Source: Fictibacillus nanhaiensis
Lineage (GTDB): Bacteria; Bacillota; Bacilli; Bacillales; Fictibacillaceae
Reading direction: 5' to 3'
Assembly (NCBI GenBank): GCA_017052515.1
Contig: JAFHKR010000037.1
Location: forward strand, 248,001 to 312,000
Length of the DNA stretch: 64,000 nucleotides
The notes under the pieces were generated by a model that was not told the DNA's origin, did no database searches, and saw only the letters and a list, made by a program, of their open reading frames with translations. Below, piece after piece: positions 7,626 through 16,182 of the stretch. The stretch's first letter is position 1. Each line of letters opens with the position of its first letter. Made by a program: the position numbers and the translations under genes.

Positions 7626-10028
7626 ATGAGCCAAAAGAAAGTGAACCTTGGAATCACGGGCATGACATGCTCCGCTTGTGCAACACGCATTGAAAAAGTG
7701 TTGAACAAAATCGAACATGTCGATGTTAACGTCAACTTAGCCATGGAAAAAGCTTCTGTAACGTTTGATCCTGAGACGATCAGCCTTCAAGAGATTGAAC
7801 AAAGAATCGAAAAGCTAGGATACGGAGTCGCTAAAGAAAAGGTAGATCTTGATATTTCAGGTATGACGTGTGCAGCATGTTCTACACGCATCGAAAAAAG
7901 TTTAAACCGTATGGAAGGAATCTCTAGTGCTACCGTTAACTTAACGGGCGAAACGGGGTCCATAGAATATAATCCGTCTATTGTTTCTGTAGACGATGTT
8001 TTAAACAAGATACAAAAACTCGGGTATCATGCGTCTACTCAACAAGATCGTGAAACGAAAAAGACGAAAAAGGAAGAAGTGATTACTGCTAAGAAGAGAA
8101 AGTTAGTTCTTTCTATCGTCCTGTCTCTTCCACTGTTATATACCATGCTTGCTCATATGCCTTGGGATTTTGGTTTGCCGATGCCATCATTGTTCATGAA
8201 CCCTTGGTTTCAACTTCTTTTCGCTTCAGTTGTTCAATTTTATATTGGAGGTCCGTTTTATGTAGGGGCATATCGAGCTCTTCGAAATAAGAGTGCGAAC
8301 ATGGATGTTCTTGTTGCACTAGGAACCTCTGCTGCCTTCTTTTACAGCGTGTTTGAAACCATAAAAACGATCAGCAATCCAGCATATATGCCACAACTTT
8401 ATTTCGAGACGAGTGCTGTACTCATTACACTGATCTTAGTGGGAAAATATTTTGAGACGCTTGCAAAAGGTAGAACAACAGAAGCTATTTCTAAACTATT
8501 AAATCTGCAAGCGAAGGAAGCTACTGTCATTCGAGAAGGACAGGAAGAGAAGATTTCCATCGATGAAGTGAAGGTGGGAGATACCCTTCTTATTAAACCG
8601 GGTGAAAAAATACCGGTCGATGGTACCGTGCTCTCTGGAAATTCGTCTATCGATGAAAGTATGATCACAGGCGAAGCGATTCCTGTTGAAAAAGCAGAAG
8701 GTGATTTGGTTATTGGAGCTACACTCAACAAGAATGGTACTCTTCGGATGGAAGCAAAAAAAGTAGGGAAAGAAACGGCTCTTGCAGGAATCATAAAGAT
8801 TGTGGAAGACGCTCAAGGATCAAAAGCACCCATACAACGAATGGCTGATTATATCTCTGGGATTTTCGTGCCGATTGTAGTAGGGATTGCACTACTTGCC
8901 TTTATGGCTTGGTATTTCCTTATTGATTCAGGAAACCTGCCTCAAGCTCTTGAAGTCAGTATAGCCATTTTAGTGATTGCCTGCCCGTGCGCACTGGGTC
9001 TTGCAACACCGACATCCATTATGGTTGGAACGGGTAAAGGAGCAGAGCAGGGAATCTTGTTTAAAGGTGGAGAGTATCTAGAAGGCGCACAAAGAATTGA
9101 TGCGGTACTTCTTGATAAAACAGGAACGGTTACAAAAGGAAAACCAGAAGTGACAGATCTCACAGAGTTACAAGAGGGTTTCTTATCTCATGTGATTTCC
9201 GCAGAAAAAAGCTCTGAACACCCATTAGCGGAAGCGATAGTTGAGTACGGTAAAAAGCAGAATATACCACTCAATGAACCGGAGTCCTTTCATGCTATTC
9301 CGGGTCATGGAATTGAAGCTGTTGTGAGTGGAAAAACTGTACTCGTCGGAACAAGAAAGCTCATGAAAGAAAAAGCAGTAGAATACACAGAGCACGAATC
9401 ACAACTTGAAGCATATGAGAACGAAGGAAAAACAGCCATGCTTGGAGCGGTAGATGGAGAGCTTGTTCTGCTTGTAGCTGTAGCTGATACGGTAAAAGAA
9501 ACATCAAAAAATGCGATTAACTCGTTAACCGATCAGGGTATTGATGTGTATATGATCACAGGTGATAACAAAAGAACAGCCCTTGCAATCGCACACGAAG
9601 TAGGTATTAAAGAGGTATTTGCTGAGGTATTGCCAGAAGATAAAGCACGAATCGTGAAAGAGCTTCAAGATAAGGGAAAAACAGTTGCGATGGTGGGTGA
9701 CGGAATAAATGATGCCCCAGCACTAGCGACTGCGAATATTGGGATGGCGATCGGAACAGGTACTGATATAGCGATTGAAGCTGCTGATGTTACGCTTGTT
9801 GGTGGGGATCTTAATCATATTCCAAAAGCGATCGAGTTAAGCCGAAAGACAATGCGGAATATTAGACAAAACTTATTTTGGGCATTGTTTTACAATACAG
9901 CCGGTATTCCGATCGCTGCATTCGGCCTTCTTGAACCTTGGGTTGCTGGAGCGGCTATGGCTTTTAGCTCGGTATCGGTTGTAACGAACGCACTTCGTTT
10001 AAAACGTTTAAACTTAAATAAAATGTAG
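7626..10028 (+). CDS. copA: Cu(I)-exporting P-type ATPase CopA
   Basis: 800 residues. Two N-terminal metal-binding domains carry GMTCSAC (Cys15/Cys18) and GMTCAAC (Cys82/Cys85), followed by eight helices. The copper-type CPC motif is at Cys453-Cys455, the phosphorylated DKTGT at Asp497, an [10 protein letters not shown] block follows, and the [16 protein letters not shown] hinge comes late. It exports Cu(I) from the cytoplasm. The start is ATG 7626 behind GAAGGTGA; a GTG nine bases upstream overlaps that ribosome site and is less likely. It lies 15 bases after csoR and 9 before copZ. Size matches B. subtilis CopA. Confidence 0.96.
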   Translation: MSQKKVNLGITGMTCSACATRIEKVLNKIEHVDVNVNLAMEKASVTFDPETISLQEIEQRIEKLGYGVAKEKVDLDISGMTCAACSTRIEKSLNRMEGISSATVNLTGETGSIEYNPSIVSVDDVLNKIQKLGYHASTQQDRETKKTKKEEVITAKKRKLVLSIVLSLPLLYTMLAHMPWDFGLPMPSLFMNPWFQLLFASVVQFYIGGPFYVGAYRALRNKSANMDVLVALGTSAAFFYSVFETIKTISNPAYMPQLYFETSAVLITLILVGKYFETLAKGRTTEAISKLLNLQAKEATVIREGQEEKISIDEVKVGDTLLIKPGEKIPVDGTVLSGNSSIDESMITGEAIPVEKAEGDLVIGATLNKNGTLRMEAKKVGKETALAGIIKIVEDAQGSKAPIQRMADYISGIFVPIVVGIALLAFMAWYFLIDSGNLPQALEVSIAILVIACPCALGLATPTSIMVGTGKGAEQGILFKGGEYLEGAQRIDAVLLDKTGTVTKGKPEVTDLTELQEGFLSHVISAEKSSEHPLAEAIVEYGKKQNIPLNEPESFHAIPGHGIEAVVSGKTVLVGTRKLMKEKAVEYTEHESQLEAYENEGKTAMLGAVDGELVLLVAVADTVKETSKNAINSLTDQGIDVYMITGDNKRTALAIAHEVGIKEVFAEVLPEDKARIVKELQDKGKTVAMVGDGINDAPALATANIGMAIGTGTDIAIEAADVTLVGGDLNHIPKAIELSRKTMRNIRQNLFWALFYNTAGIPIAAFGLLEPWVAGAAMAFSSVSVVTNALRLKRLNLNKM

Positions 10029-10037
10029 GAGGAAAAG

Positions 10038-10247
10038 ATGATGGAAACAAAAACACTAAATGTAGAAGGTATGACATGTGGACATTGTAAAGCAGCAGTA
10101 ACGAATGCACTGAATGAACTAGATGGAGTGAAAAACGTTGTGGTTCACTTAGAAACAGGAAAAGTGGAAGTTGAAGTGGATTCCTCGAAAGTTACAGATG
10201 CAGACATGCGTGAAGCGATTGAAGAGCAAGGATATGACGTGAAGTAA
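10038..10247 (+). CDS. copZ: Copper chaperone CopZ
   Basis: A 69-residue ferredoxin-like metallochaperone with the GMTCGHC copper-binding loop (Cys15, Cys18 counting from the first Met) and the EEQGYDV C-terminus typical of Bacillus CopZ. It hands Cu(I) to the N-terminal domains of CopA. The ribosome site AGGAGG overlaps the end of copA; the two tandem ATGs (10038 and 10041) both fit. Last gene of the copper operon. Confidence 0.96.
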   Translation: MMETKTLNVEGMTCGHCKAAVTNALNELDGVKNVVVHLETGKVEVEVDSSKVTDADMREAIEEQGYDVK

Positions 10248-10273
10248 TGTAAAAGCCTCTTAGATTCTGGGCG

Positions 10274-10524
10274 GTGATCTCCGCTCCACGGTACATGCTT
10301 TCCGCGGGGCGGGCGGTGACCCCCCTGCCGCTTTGCGCCTTTAGTGGTCTCACCTGTCTGGCTACAGTGGTTAGCCCCTCGAGGTCAAAAGTTAAATGGT
10401 CAGAAGGCAAAGAGAGCCTTCCTCGCCCATTCACCTTTTGCTTGTCGGGGCTGAGCGAACCACTTTCGCATTTCGGACTGTCCCACTCGTCCCGCAGGAG
10501 TCAGTACCCTTCCGCTCCAATCAC
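10274..10524. repeat. GC-rich interspersed repeat with a 99-nt internal hairpin
   Basis: A 251-bp GC-rich block in an AT-rich region, bounded by GTGAT / ATCAC. TCCGCTCCA occurs in both halves in the same orientation. It contains CCGCGGGGCGGGCGGTGA, GTCTCACCTGTC and TCCCGCAGGAGTC, blocks that I recall from a repeat family scattered through Bacillaceae genomes. Inside, 10366-10464 folds into a long imperfect hairpin: AGTGGTT/AACCACT, AGCCCC/GGGGCT, CAAAAG/CTTTTG and GAAGGC/GCCTTC, closed by AAAGAGA. It lies right after copZ. Open frames crossing it are incidental. Confidence 0.75.
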
Positions 10525-10682
10525 TACATGTTTGTAGAGTCTATGTAGGGCACTTTATGGTTTTTCTTCAGACAATGACTTTTTGTAGGACTGGTTAGCA
10601 TGAAAATGAAAAATACAGTTACATGATACCGGTAAATTTAAAGAGAACCATGAAGAAATTAATTAAAAAAATAAGTCAATGT

Positions 10683-10731
10683 AAAAAAACATGAGTTTCG
10701 CATGTGATTTATGCAAGCCCATGTTTTTTTA
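10683..10731. terminator. Bidirectional terminator between the copper operon and wrbA
   Basis: AAAAAAACATG / CATGTTTTTTT form the outer stem, and GTTTCGCAT pairs with ATGCAAGC inside. T-runs on both sides suit the converging copZ and wrbA transcripts. The rest of the 564-bp gap holds the GC-rich repeat and nothing else I can identify. Confidence 0.85.
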
Positions 10732-10811
10732 TTGAGAAAAAGGATAAACCGGTAAAGATCAACCAGTTTTACAGTAACATCTCCTTGGTGGAGGAGCTTT
10801 TTAAATAGGTA

Positions 10812-11438
10812 CTATAAATTCCCTTTAAGTGCTTTTGCCACTTTTGCCACGCGTTTTCCTAAACGAGTAGCCATTGTTTTTTCTGCATCCTGAGGCTGTT
10901 GACTACCATCTGCTCCTGCAACGGTCGACGCCGCGTACGGTGAACCACCGATACCTTCTGATGTCATCTGTTCTGGATTTTCTCCATATGGAAGACCTAC
11001 ATAGATCATCCCGAAGTGCATGAGTGGAACGAAAGAAGTGATCGCAGTAGATTCTTGTCCACCATGAATTGTATTTGAACTTGTGATTACCGCCGTTGGT
11101 TTACCTTCTAGATCACCATTCGCCCAAAGACTGCCGGCGGAATCAAGCAATTGTTTGATTTGTGCTGGCATCATCCCATATCGAGTTGGAATCCCCCAGA
11201 GGATACCATCTGCCCATTTTAAATCATCAAGTGTAACTTCAGGAATATCAGCCTGGGCCTCTTGAGCTTTTACATAGGCATCTTGTTGAGACATATATTT
11301 TTTTGTGACTTCAAATTCTGGAACCTTAACCACTTTAACTTCTGTACCATCCACTTGCTTTACACCTTCTGCAGCTGCTAGTGCCATCTCATGGATATGC
11401 CCATAAGAACTATAATAAACAACCAAAATGTTAGCCAT
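10812..11438 (-). CDS. wrbA: WrbA-type NAD(P)H:quinone oxidoreductase
   Basis: A 208-residue flavodoxin-fold enzyme. The N-terminal FMN phosphate loop YYSSYGHIHEMA is at about residues 8-19, the GIPTRYGMM block at about 80-90, and GGQESTAIT with its following helix later. WrbA proteins bind FMN and reduce quinones by two electrons, avoiding semiquinones. A strong GGAGG precedes the ATG. It is monocistronic. A quinone-defence theme recurs in the window (azoR, mhq genes), but no copy of their shared operator is visible here. Confidence 0.9.
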   Translation of the reverse strand: MANILVVYYSSYGHIHEMALAAAEGVKQVDGTEVKVVKVPEFEVTKKYMSQQDAYVKAQEAQADIPEVTLDDLKWADGILWGIPTRYGMMPAQIKQLLDSAGSLWANGDLEGKPTAVITSSNTIHGGQESTAITSFVPLMHFGMIYVGLPYGENPEQMTSEGIGGSPYAASTVAGADGSQQPQDAEKTMATRLGKRVAKVAKALKGNL

Positions 11439-11483
11439 TTAACTACCTCCTTAATTGATATGACTTATGTACACTTCCCGTTT

Positions 11484-11834
11484 TTACCCAAAGGATGCTA
11501 ACGGGAAGATTTGACGATAAAACCTTCGATAATAAGGGTTACCATACCATTGTCGCTGATTTCTTTGAGAACTTTGTTGAACTTGCTGAGACTGTTGTTG
11601 AGGATTTGCAGATTGTTGTGGAGATTGTGGACTTTCTTGTTCTTCTTCTACAGGCATCATGTTCTGCGGAACCATCATATAGACATTTTTCTTGTCTAGA
11701 TCCGTAATAATTCCTTCAACTTCTTGCCCGTCTCGGGTTTTGATCGTTACATGATAATACATGTGTTGCTTGCACATCTGATGCATATTATCAGCACGAA
11801 TCTGGTTCTTCGCATTCAATTGGTCGTCGCTCAT
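11484..11834 (-). CDS. Small Sm-like protein with Q/P-rich tail
   Basis: A 116-residue protein of unknown function. The N-terminal part (about residues 22-50) reads as an Sm/LSm-like strand pattern: HVTIKTRDGQEVEGIITDLD, then a VYMMVPQ strand. A glutamine/serine/proline-rich linker of about 40 residues (many QQ and QS pairs) and an aromatic-basic end (YGNPYYRRFYRQIFP) follow. The start is ATG 11834, behind GGAAGGAGTG; an ATG 27 bases upstream contributes that ribosome site and is not the start. The architecture is echoed by the gene at 48244. Confidence 0.7.
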   Translation of the reverse strand: MSDDQLNAKNQIRADNMHQMCKQHMYYHVTIKTRDGQEVEGIITDLDKKNVYMMVPQNMMPVEEEQESPQSPQQSANPQQQSQQVQQSSQRNQRQWYGNPYYRRFYRQIFPLASFG

Positions 11835-11923
11835 ATTTTCACTCCTTCCCATGATATTCATATTTCAATCTAATCGAAGTTATGTCTGTACATATAAAAA
11901 TTTTTCCATTCGTTTTAGGGGAC

Positions 11924-11955
11924 AAAAAAAGAACCGCTTATAAAAGCAGCTCTTT
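11924..11955 (-). terminator. Terminator of the PAP2 gene
   Basis: On the minus strand, AAAGAGCTGCTT pairs with AAGCGGTTCTTT (12 bp with G-U pairs), followed by seven Ts, five bases after the PAP2 stop. Confidence 0.85.
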
Positions 11956-11959
11956 CTCT

Positions 11960-12625
11960 TTAACTTTTTTCTGTGCTTTGAAGTTTTGTCTTGAACATTC
12001 GTTTGAACAATCCAAATACCGTTTCCGCCTCAAGATAATAAAACAATTTGAAAAGCAGACTGCTTAATAAAATTCCAGCAACTACATCTAATACAACATG
12101 TTGCTTAACGAAAAGTGTCGACAAGATAATACTGTAAGCGATCGTTGATACAATAATATCTTTTTTTATCGTCCACATCTTACTATGACGAATTCCTAAT
12201 ATCATTAGATAACTACTCAAAACATGAATACTTGGAAAACAGTTGAAAGGTTGGTCAGCCCCATAAACATACTGAACCATCTTAGTGAGTATACCGCCTT
12301 CAACTAGTTCTGGACGAGGAACAGTTGTTTGAAAGAAGAAATAAATCACGTAACACACCAGCATTCCGACACAAAAACTTAATAAGGTCCGATAATAAAT
12401 GGCTCTGTCATAAACACAAAAGTAAACGAACATTAGAAAAATAAAAGCATACCAAAGGATATAAGGTACAATGAAAATCTCCGCAAATGGGATTTGGTGA
12501 TCCACTGCTGTAATAAGTTGCCTCGCCCCGCGTTCCCCATGATTTAATACTTGATAAATAATATTCAGTAAAGGGATAGAGAGGAGAAGACATAAAGCTA
12601 GAATATTCTCTTTTATTATACGCAA
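11960..12625 (-). CDS. PAP2-superfamily membrane phosphatase
   Basis: A 221-residue polytopic protein with about six helices. Catalytic motifs of the PAP2 (AUR1/inositol-phosphorylceramide-like) branch are visible: PSIH at residues 131-134 (His134) and KQHVVLD at about 175-180 (His176, Asp180). It probably dephosphorylates a lipid phosphate or pyrophosphate at the outer membrane face. The start lies at the divergent gap, with a weak GGAG-like site upstream. No operon partners. Confidence 0.85.
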   Translation of the reverse strand: MRIIKENILALCLLLSIPLLNIIYQVLNHGERGARQLITAVDHQIPFAEIFIVPYILWYAFIFLMFVYFCVYDRAIYYRTLLSFCVGMLVCYVIYFFFQTTVPRPELVEGGILTKMVQYVYGADQPFNCFPSIHVLSSYLMILGIRHSKMWTIKKDIIVSTIAYSIILSTLFVKQHVVLDVVAGILLSSLLFKLFYYLEAETVFGLFKRMFKTKLQSTEKS

Positions 12626-12884
12626 TATGAACTACTCCTTTATCTATATCATCAGCTTTATAACATATTCCCGATTTTAATGGTTTTACACGTTTTAAAT
12701 ACACCTTATTGAGGTTACCATATTATGGTTTATTTGTCATAGGTCATGAGGCGTATTCTACTCTAAATTTTATCTTAATTTATGGTTATGTCTAGTCTTC
12801 CCAAGAGCGGTTACAATTTCTTTGCCACTATTTGCGTCAAGTAGTAAATGTACCCGTAAATGATATATGCAGACTATTCTTTTT

Positions 12885-12912
12885 TTGACTTTTCTGATAA
12901 AAGGAATATAAT
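12885..12912 (+). promoter_or_regulatory. SigA-type promoter for the 74-aa gene
   Basis: TTGACT (12885-12890), a 16-bp spacer, then TATAAT (12907-12912), 58 bases before the start at 12971. It is the only clear signal in the 345-bp gap between the PAP2 gene and this one. Confidence 0.75.
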
Positions 12913-12970
12913 GGAGGTACAACCGTAAGACCTAATGCATAATTAACCTCTTTGAAAGGGAGTGTTATGG

Positions 12971-13195
12971 ATGTATGTAGGCAATACCATAAAAGTTGAT
13001 CGCTATAATGGTGAGTATTTTATGATCAGCCAAAAGTGGCTGATGGAAGTGGTCTGGAACAAATACAACATGCCATTGCAGGAATTTTTATTAGCGTATG
13101 ACAAATCAGACAGTGACTACATTATGTCACTTGCTAAAGGGCAAAGCATTCAATATGAAATTGAACATGATGAAGACTACCTGTACATTGGGTAG
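12971..13195 (+). CDS. Small conserved-looking orphan protein (74 aa)
   Basis: I do not recognise this gene. It encodes 74 soluble residues with a mixed, codon-balanced composition (MYVGNTIKVDRYNGEYFMIS at the start, an acidic EHDEDYLYIG end). The start is ATG 12971 with AAGGGAG about eight bases away; the ATG at 12967 is out of frame. It is preceded by a consensus SigA promoter. The stop codon lies inside the stem of its own terminator (13176-13205). Real by expression signals; function unknown. Confidence 0.7.
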   Translation: MYVGNTIKVDRYNGEYFMISQKWLMEVVWNKYNMPLQEFLLAYDKSDSDYIMSLAKGQSIQYEIEHDEDYLYIG

Positions 13196-13205
13196 TTTTT
13201 TTATT
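13176..13205 (+). terminator. Terminator overlapping the stop of the 74-aa gene
   Basis: ACTACC / GGTAGT with a nine-base loop and a T-run. The TAG stop (13193-13195) is part of the 3' arm, so translating ribosomes would cover the hairpin. Confidence 0.65.
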
Positions 13206-13272
13206 TTTATGTATGTCAAAAGCCGCTCTTCCTACATACACTGGGTTTAGGATTCAGGGGGAGGGCACATAC

Positions 13273-13488
13273 ATGGCTAAAAAAAATGCAAAGAAAACAA
13301 CAAAAAATAAATATGACAGTCAGGTTAATAAATATCAGCATACACAAAAGATGGTTACGAGTGAAACTTGCATCGCCTGTAAAACCCAATGCGTAAGGGG
13401 ATTGGCTTACATGGAGCGAATGTCACAGCCAGGAGCTATGGGTAAAGGAGTACCATGCCATCTTACAAAAGGAAGAGGGCATAAATAA
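13273..13488 (+). CDS. Small basic cysteine-containing protein (71 aa)
   Basis: Unrecognised 71-residue protein. The N-terminus is very basic (MAKKNAKKTTKNKYDSQ) and four cysteines follow: C-x2-C-x3-C in CIACKTQC, then PCHLTKG. The spacing could bind a metal, but the set does not match a ribbon I know. ATG 13273 has GGGGGAGG upstream. A perfect terminator follows 13 bases after the stop. Probably expressed; function unknown. Confidence 0.7.
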   Translation: MAKKNAKKTTKNKYDSQVNKYQHTQKMVTSETCIACKTQCVRGLAYMERMSQPGAMGKGVPCHLTKGRGHK

Positions 13489-13501
13489 TGTGATCGTGTT
13501 C

Positions 13502-13530
13502 GCTGGCCTATTTCTAGGCCAGCTTTTTTA
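13502..13530 (+). terminator. Terminator after the 71-aa gene
   Basis: GCTGGCCTA / TAGGCCAGC with a short loop, followed by TTTTTTA. Confidence 0.92.
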
Positions 13531-13600
13531 TAGGTAGAGAAGTGAAGAGAGGGCTTTAAAGAAAATTTCTAGCTACGGCAATGAGAAATCTCTATGATTT

Positions 13601-13860
13601 AGGGAATTATGATCGATTCTCGGAATTTATGATCGATTCACGGGATTTATTATCGATTCTCGAGATTTATGATCGATTCTCGGGATTTATGATCGATTCT
13701 CGAGATTTATGATCGATTCTCGAGATTTATGATCGATTCTCGGAATTTATGATCGATTCTCGGGAATTATGATCGATTCTCGAGATTTATGATCGATTCA
13801 CGGGATTTATGATCGATTCTCGAGATTTATGATCGATTCTCGGAATTTATGATCGTTTCC
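13601..13860. repeat. 20-bp tandem array, 13 units
   Basis: Thirteen consecutive 20-bp units of the form GATCGATTCTCGRGATTTAT, in perfect register from 13601 to 13860. Only a few positions vary (CGGAA, CGGGA, CGAGA, CACGG; one unit has TATC for GATC; the last is degraded to GATCGTTTCC). Each unit carries ATCGAT, and most carry GATC. There are no unique spacers, so this is not CRISPR, and 20 bp is not a codon multiple. It fills most of the 507-bp gap between a terminator and the MFS gene. Function unknown. Confidence 0.97.
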
Positions 13861-13995
13861 CGAAAATTTCACCCATCCCAAAAACCCTAAATCAATAACC
13901 TCATTATCCACTCAAACACCGTCAAAGACGTAATCACCTGTCATGTGGTACACTTTGTTTGGCTTATATTACCATAAAAAGGATGAAACATTTTT

Positions 13996-15237
13996 ATGAT
14001 CAAAGCAAATCGTTATTTTCATTTTTTATGGAGCGGACAGACGCTCGCAAACTTAGGAGATATTCTCTATATCATTTGTTTGATTACACTTGTTTACAAT
14101 GAAACGGGATCTGTCCTGCATATGGCTCTTATTCCATTTGCGAAGACGATGTCCTTGCTTGTTTCAGGTTTTCTAGCTCCTCTATTCATTGAAACGTACA
14201 AACGAACGAGTTTATTGATCCACACACTTATTCTTAAAACAGCATTGTTATTCTGTTTATGTTTACTCGGTTTATTTGGTATACATACGCCTACAACATT
14301 TACTCTATTATATATTTTGGTCGTAATCATTTCTCTTCTTGAAGGTCTCGGAAACCCTGCAAGAAGATCAATGGTTCCTGATCTTGTAGAAAGCTCTGAG
14401 CTTGTAAAAGCAAACAGTTTCATTAGTATTGCCAACCAGACTTCTATGCTCTTATCCTGGCCGCTTGGTAGTGTGTTTTTAGTATTATGGGGTGAACAAA
14501 ACATGCTATGGGTTACATTTGGCTTATTTGTCGTTGCAACAATTCTTACAGCACAAATAAAGGTTAACGAAACTGAGAAAGTTCAACCGCAAGACTCAAA
14601 ATGGAAAGCGATGAAAGAAGGATGGCAACTGATCTTTTCATCGAAAAAACTAACCACTTTAACGGTTATGGATGTGCTTGAAAACTTCGGTCATGGGGTT
14701 TGGATTGCAGCAATCCTTTACGTCTATGTTGAAACGGCGATAGGAAAAGGAGAAGCTTGGTGGGGTTACATCAATGCGTCTTTCTTTGCAGGAATGATGA
14801 TAGCTGGCCTCGTAGTATATCGGTTTTCTAAAAAAATGGAATCTCATCTGGGCTTTGTCATTATGGCATCGACCGTCTGTTTGATGTTGCTTAACATTTG
14901 GTTCGGTTTGACTTCATCAGCCTGGATAGCCTTATTTGTGTCATTCACCTTTGGGTTTCCACAGATGGCGAGAGATGTTTCCCAAAATACGTTGATTCAA
15001 GAATCCTATAGAGATAAACAGCTGGCTAAAGTGTATGCATCTCATGGAACACTCGTGTATGGGACCTTTGGAATAGCGACATTATTACTTGGTTGGTTCG
15101 CAGAAGAATTCGGAGTCAGGGAGACGTATGTTTTAGTGAGTTTTTTATTTCTGGTTTCTTTTTCTATCGCCTTTATGAATCGTAAAGTCCTACATTCTGA
15201 CCAGACAAGAGTCTCTTTAGAACAAGATCTTGTATAG
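13996..15237 (+). CDS. MFS transporter
   Basis: A 413-residue polytopic protein with about twelve helices in two halves, separated by a charged loop near residues 188-208 (NETEKVQPQDSKWKAMKEGW). The N-terminal FLWSGQTLANLGDILY and the RRSMVPDLV loop are typical of the MFS_3/enterobactin-exporter-like drug-efflux branch. AAGGATG precedes the ATG by about ten bases. The substrate is unknown. It stands alone, and I see no terminator directly after it. Confidence 0.88.
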   Translation: MIKANRYFHFLWSGQTLANLGDILYIICLITLVYNETGSVLHMALIPFAKTMSLLVSGFLAPLFIETYKRTSLLIHTLILKTALLFCLCLLGLFGIHTPTTFTLLYILVVIISLLEGLGNPARRSMVPDLVESSELVKANSFISIANQTSMLLSWPLGSVFLVLWGEQNMLWVTFGLFVVATILTAQIKVNETEKVQPQDSKWKAMKEGWQLIFSSKKLTTLTVMDVLENFGHGVWIAAILYVYVETAIGKGEAWWGYINASFFAGMMIAGLVVYRFSKKMESHLGFVIMASTVCLMLLNIWFGLTSSAWIALFVSFTFGFPQMARDVSQNTLIQESYRDKQLAKVYASHGTLVYGTFGIATLLLGWFAEEFGVRETYVLVSFLFLVSFSIAFMNRKVLHSDQTRVSLEQDLV

Positions 15238-15413
15238 ATAACCTATCATTTCTATCTAATAAGTTGGGAAAACTGCTTGTATTTTACTAAAAAGAAAGCA
15301 CATGTTCTCCTTCAATTTTCCCAATACAAAGCAAGTCGTCATCCTGTTACAATAATTATACACCCTCTTCCCTGCAAGATGGGTAGAAAAGTAACAGGAA
15401 CGGGTGAATACCA

Positions 15414-15971
15414 TTGAAAAAGAAAGTACTTGTCTATTTGTATCCACAATTTAGAGAAGTTGAAGTAATGACAACTTTATCTATTATCGGTAAAAAGTAT
15501 GAAGTGCTGCCTTTCTCGCTGTTGCCAGGAACTGTTACTAGTGAATGTGGCTTATTGATGCAGCCTACGATCAAGATGAAGAATATTAGTCCTATTGATT
15601 ACGAGATGCTCATTATTCCTGGTGGAAAACAAGCTTTTACACAAGGAAATCCGAGGCTTCTGCATCTGTTGCAAGTGTTCAACAGAGAGAATATTAAGAT
15701 TGCAGCTATTGGAAACGGAGCCGTTATATTAGGACGAGCGGGAATATTGAATGGTAGATCATATACTGTTTCTTTGCGTGAAGATGAGTTTGCTAAAACA
15801 AACAGTTGGTTGAACGGAACGTATCAATCAAAACAGATCGTCGAAGATAAGAACCTGTTAACAGCAAAAAGCCATGCCTATATTGATTTTGGTTTAACAA
15901 TCGGGGACCGTTTGCAATGTTTTGACGGCCTTGAAGAATATAATTTCTATAAAGGTACAAGTTCCTTTTAA
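15414..15971 (+). CDS. DJ-1/PfpI-family protein lacking the catalytic cysteine
   Basis: A 185-residue DJ-1/PfpI fold: VLVYLYPQFREVEV at the start, the LIIPGGKQAF strand at about 66-75, and the nucleophile elbow at 98-102. The elbow reads AIGNG, where active members have AICxG, so Gly100 replaces the usual cysteine. It is therefore unlikely to be a standard protease or glyoxalase III and may be a sensor or structural relative. Translation begins at TTG 15414 behind GGAACGGG. A perfect terminator follows. Confidence 0.85.
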   Translation: MKKKVLVYLYPQFREVEVMTTLSIIGKKYEVLPFSLLPGTVTSECGLLMQPTIKMKNISPIDYEMLIIPGGKQAFTQGNPRLLHLLQVFNRENIKIAAIGNGAVILGRAGILNGRSYTVSLREDEFAKTNSWLNGTYQSKQIVEDKNLLTAKSHAYIDFGLTIGDRLQCFDGLEEYNFYKGTSSF

Positions 15972-15998
15972 CGGAACACTGATTTTACTCCCCCTTAT

Positions 15999-16032
15999 CG
16001 CTTTCTAGCTATTAGCTAGAAAGCGTTTTTTA
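15999..16032 (+). terminator. Terminator after the DJ-1-like gene
   Basis: CGCTTTCTAGCT / AGCTAGAAAGCG (12-bp perfect stem, three-base loop), then TTTTTT. Confidence 0.95.
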
Positions 16033-16082
16033 ATGAAAAAAAACACTAAAGTAAATCATGATAATTATTAAAAGTTTAGTGC

Positions 16083-16130
16083 TTGACAAAAGTAAGTTAT
16101 GGAATTATGATGTAAAGGAATCAACTTACT
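16083..16130 (+). promoter_or_regulatory. azoR promoter with AGTAAGT-type operator
   Basis: TTGACA (16083-16088), a 17-bp spacer, TATGAT (16106-16111). AGTAAGTT (16091-16098) lies in the spacer and is mirrored by AACTTACT (16123-16130). The first 15 bases (TTGACAAAAGTAAGT) are identical to those of the mhq promoter at 53594, implying one shared repressor. Just upstream, CACTAAA (16044-16050) and TTTAGTG (16075-16081) form another inverted repeat. Confidence 0.8.
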
Positions 16131-16182
16131 AAAGAGAAGTTAATCACTAATTACAACAGACATTTAAAGGAGAGAAACAAAA

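Noticed and set aside
8399..8816. Antisense frames of 105-131 codons inside copA
   Set aside because: Shadows of the copA reading frame, with no start signals.
10192..10537. Overlapping 80-87 codon frames on both strands over the GC-rich repeat
   Set aside because: They arise from the low stop density of GC-rich sequence, lack ribosome sites and cross the hairpin.
13601..13860. CRISPR array
   Set aside because: Units are contiguous at 20 bp with no unique spacers, and no cas genes are nearby.
15256..15447. 63-codon minus-strand gene between the MFS and DJ-1-like genes
   Set aside because: It overlaps the DJ-1-like start, has no ribosome site and its composition looks non-coding.
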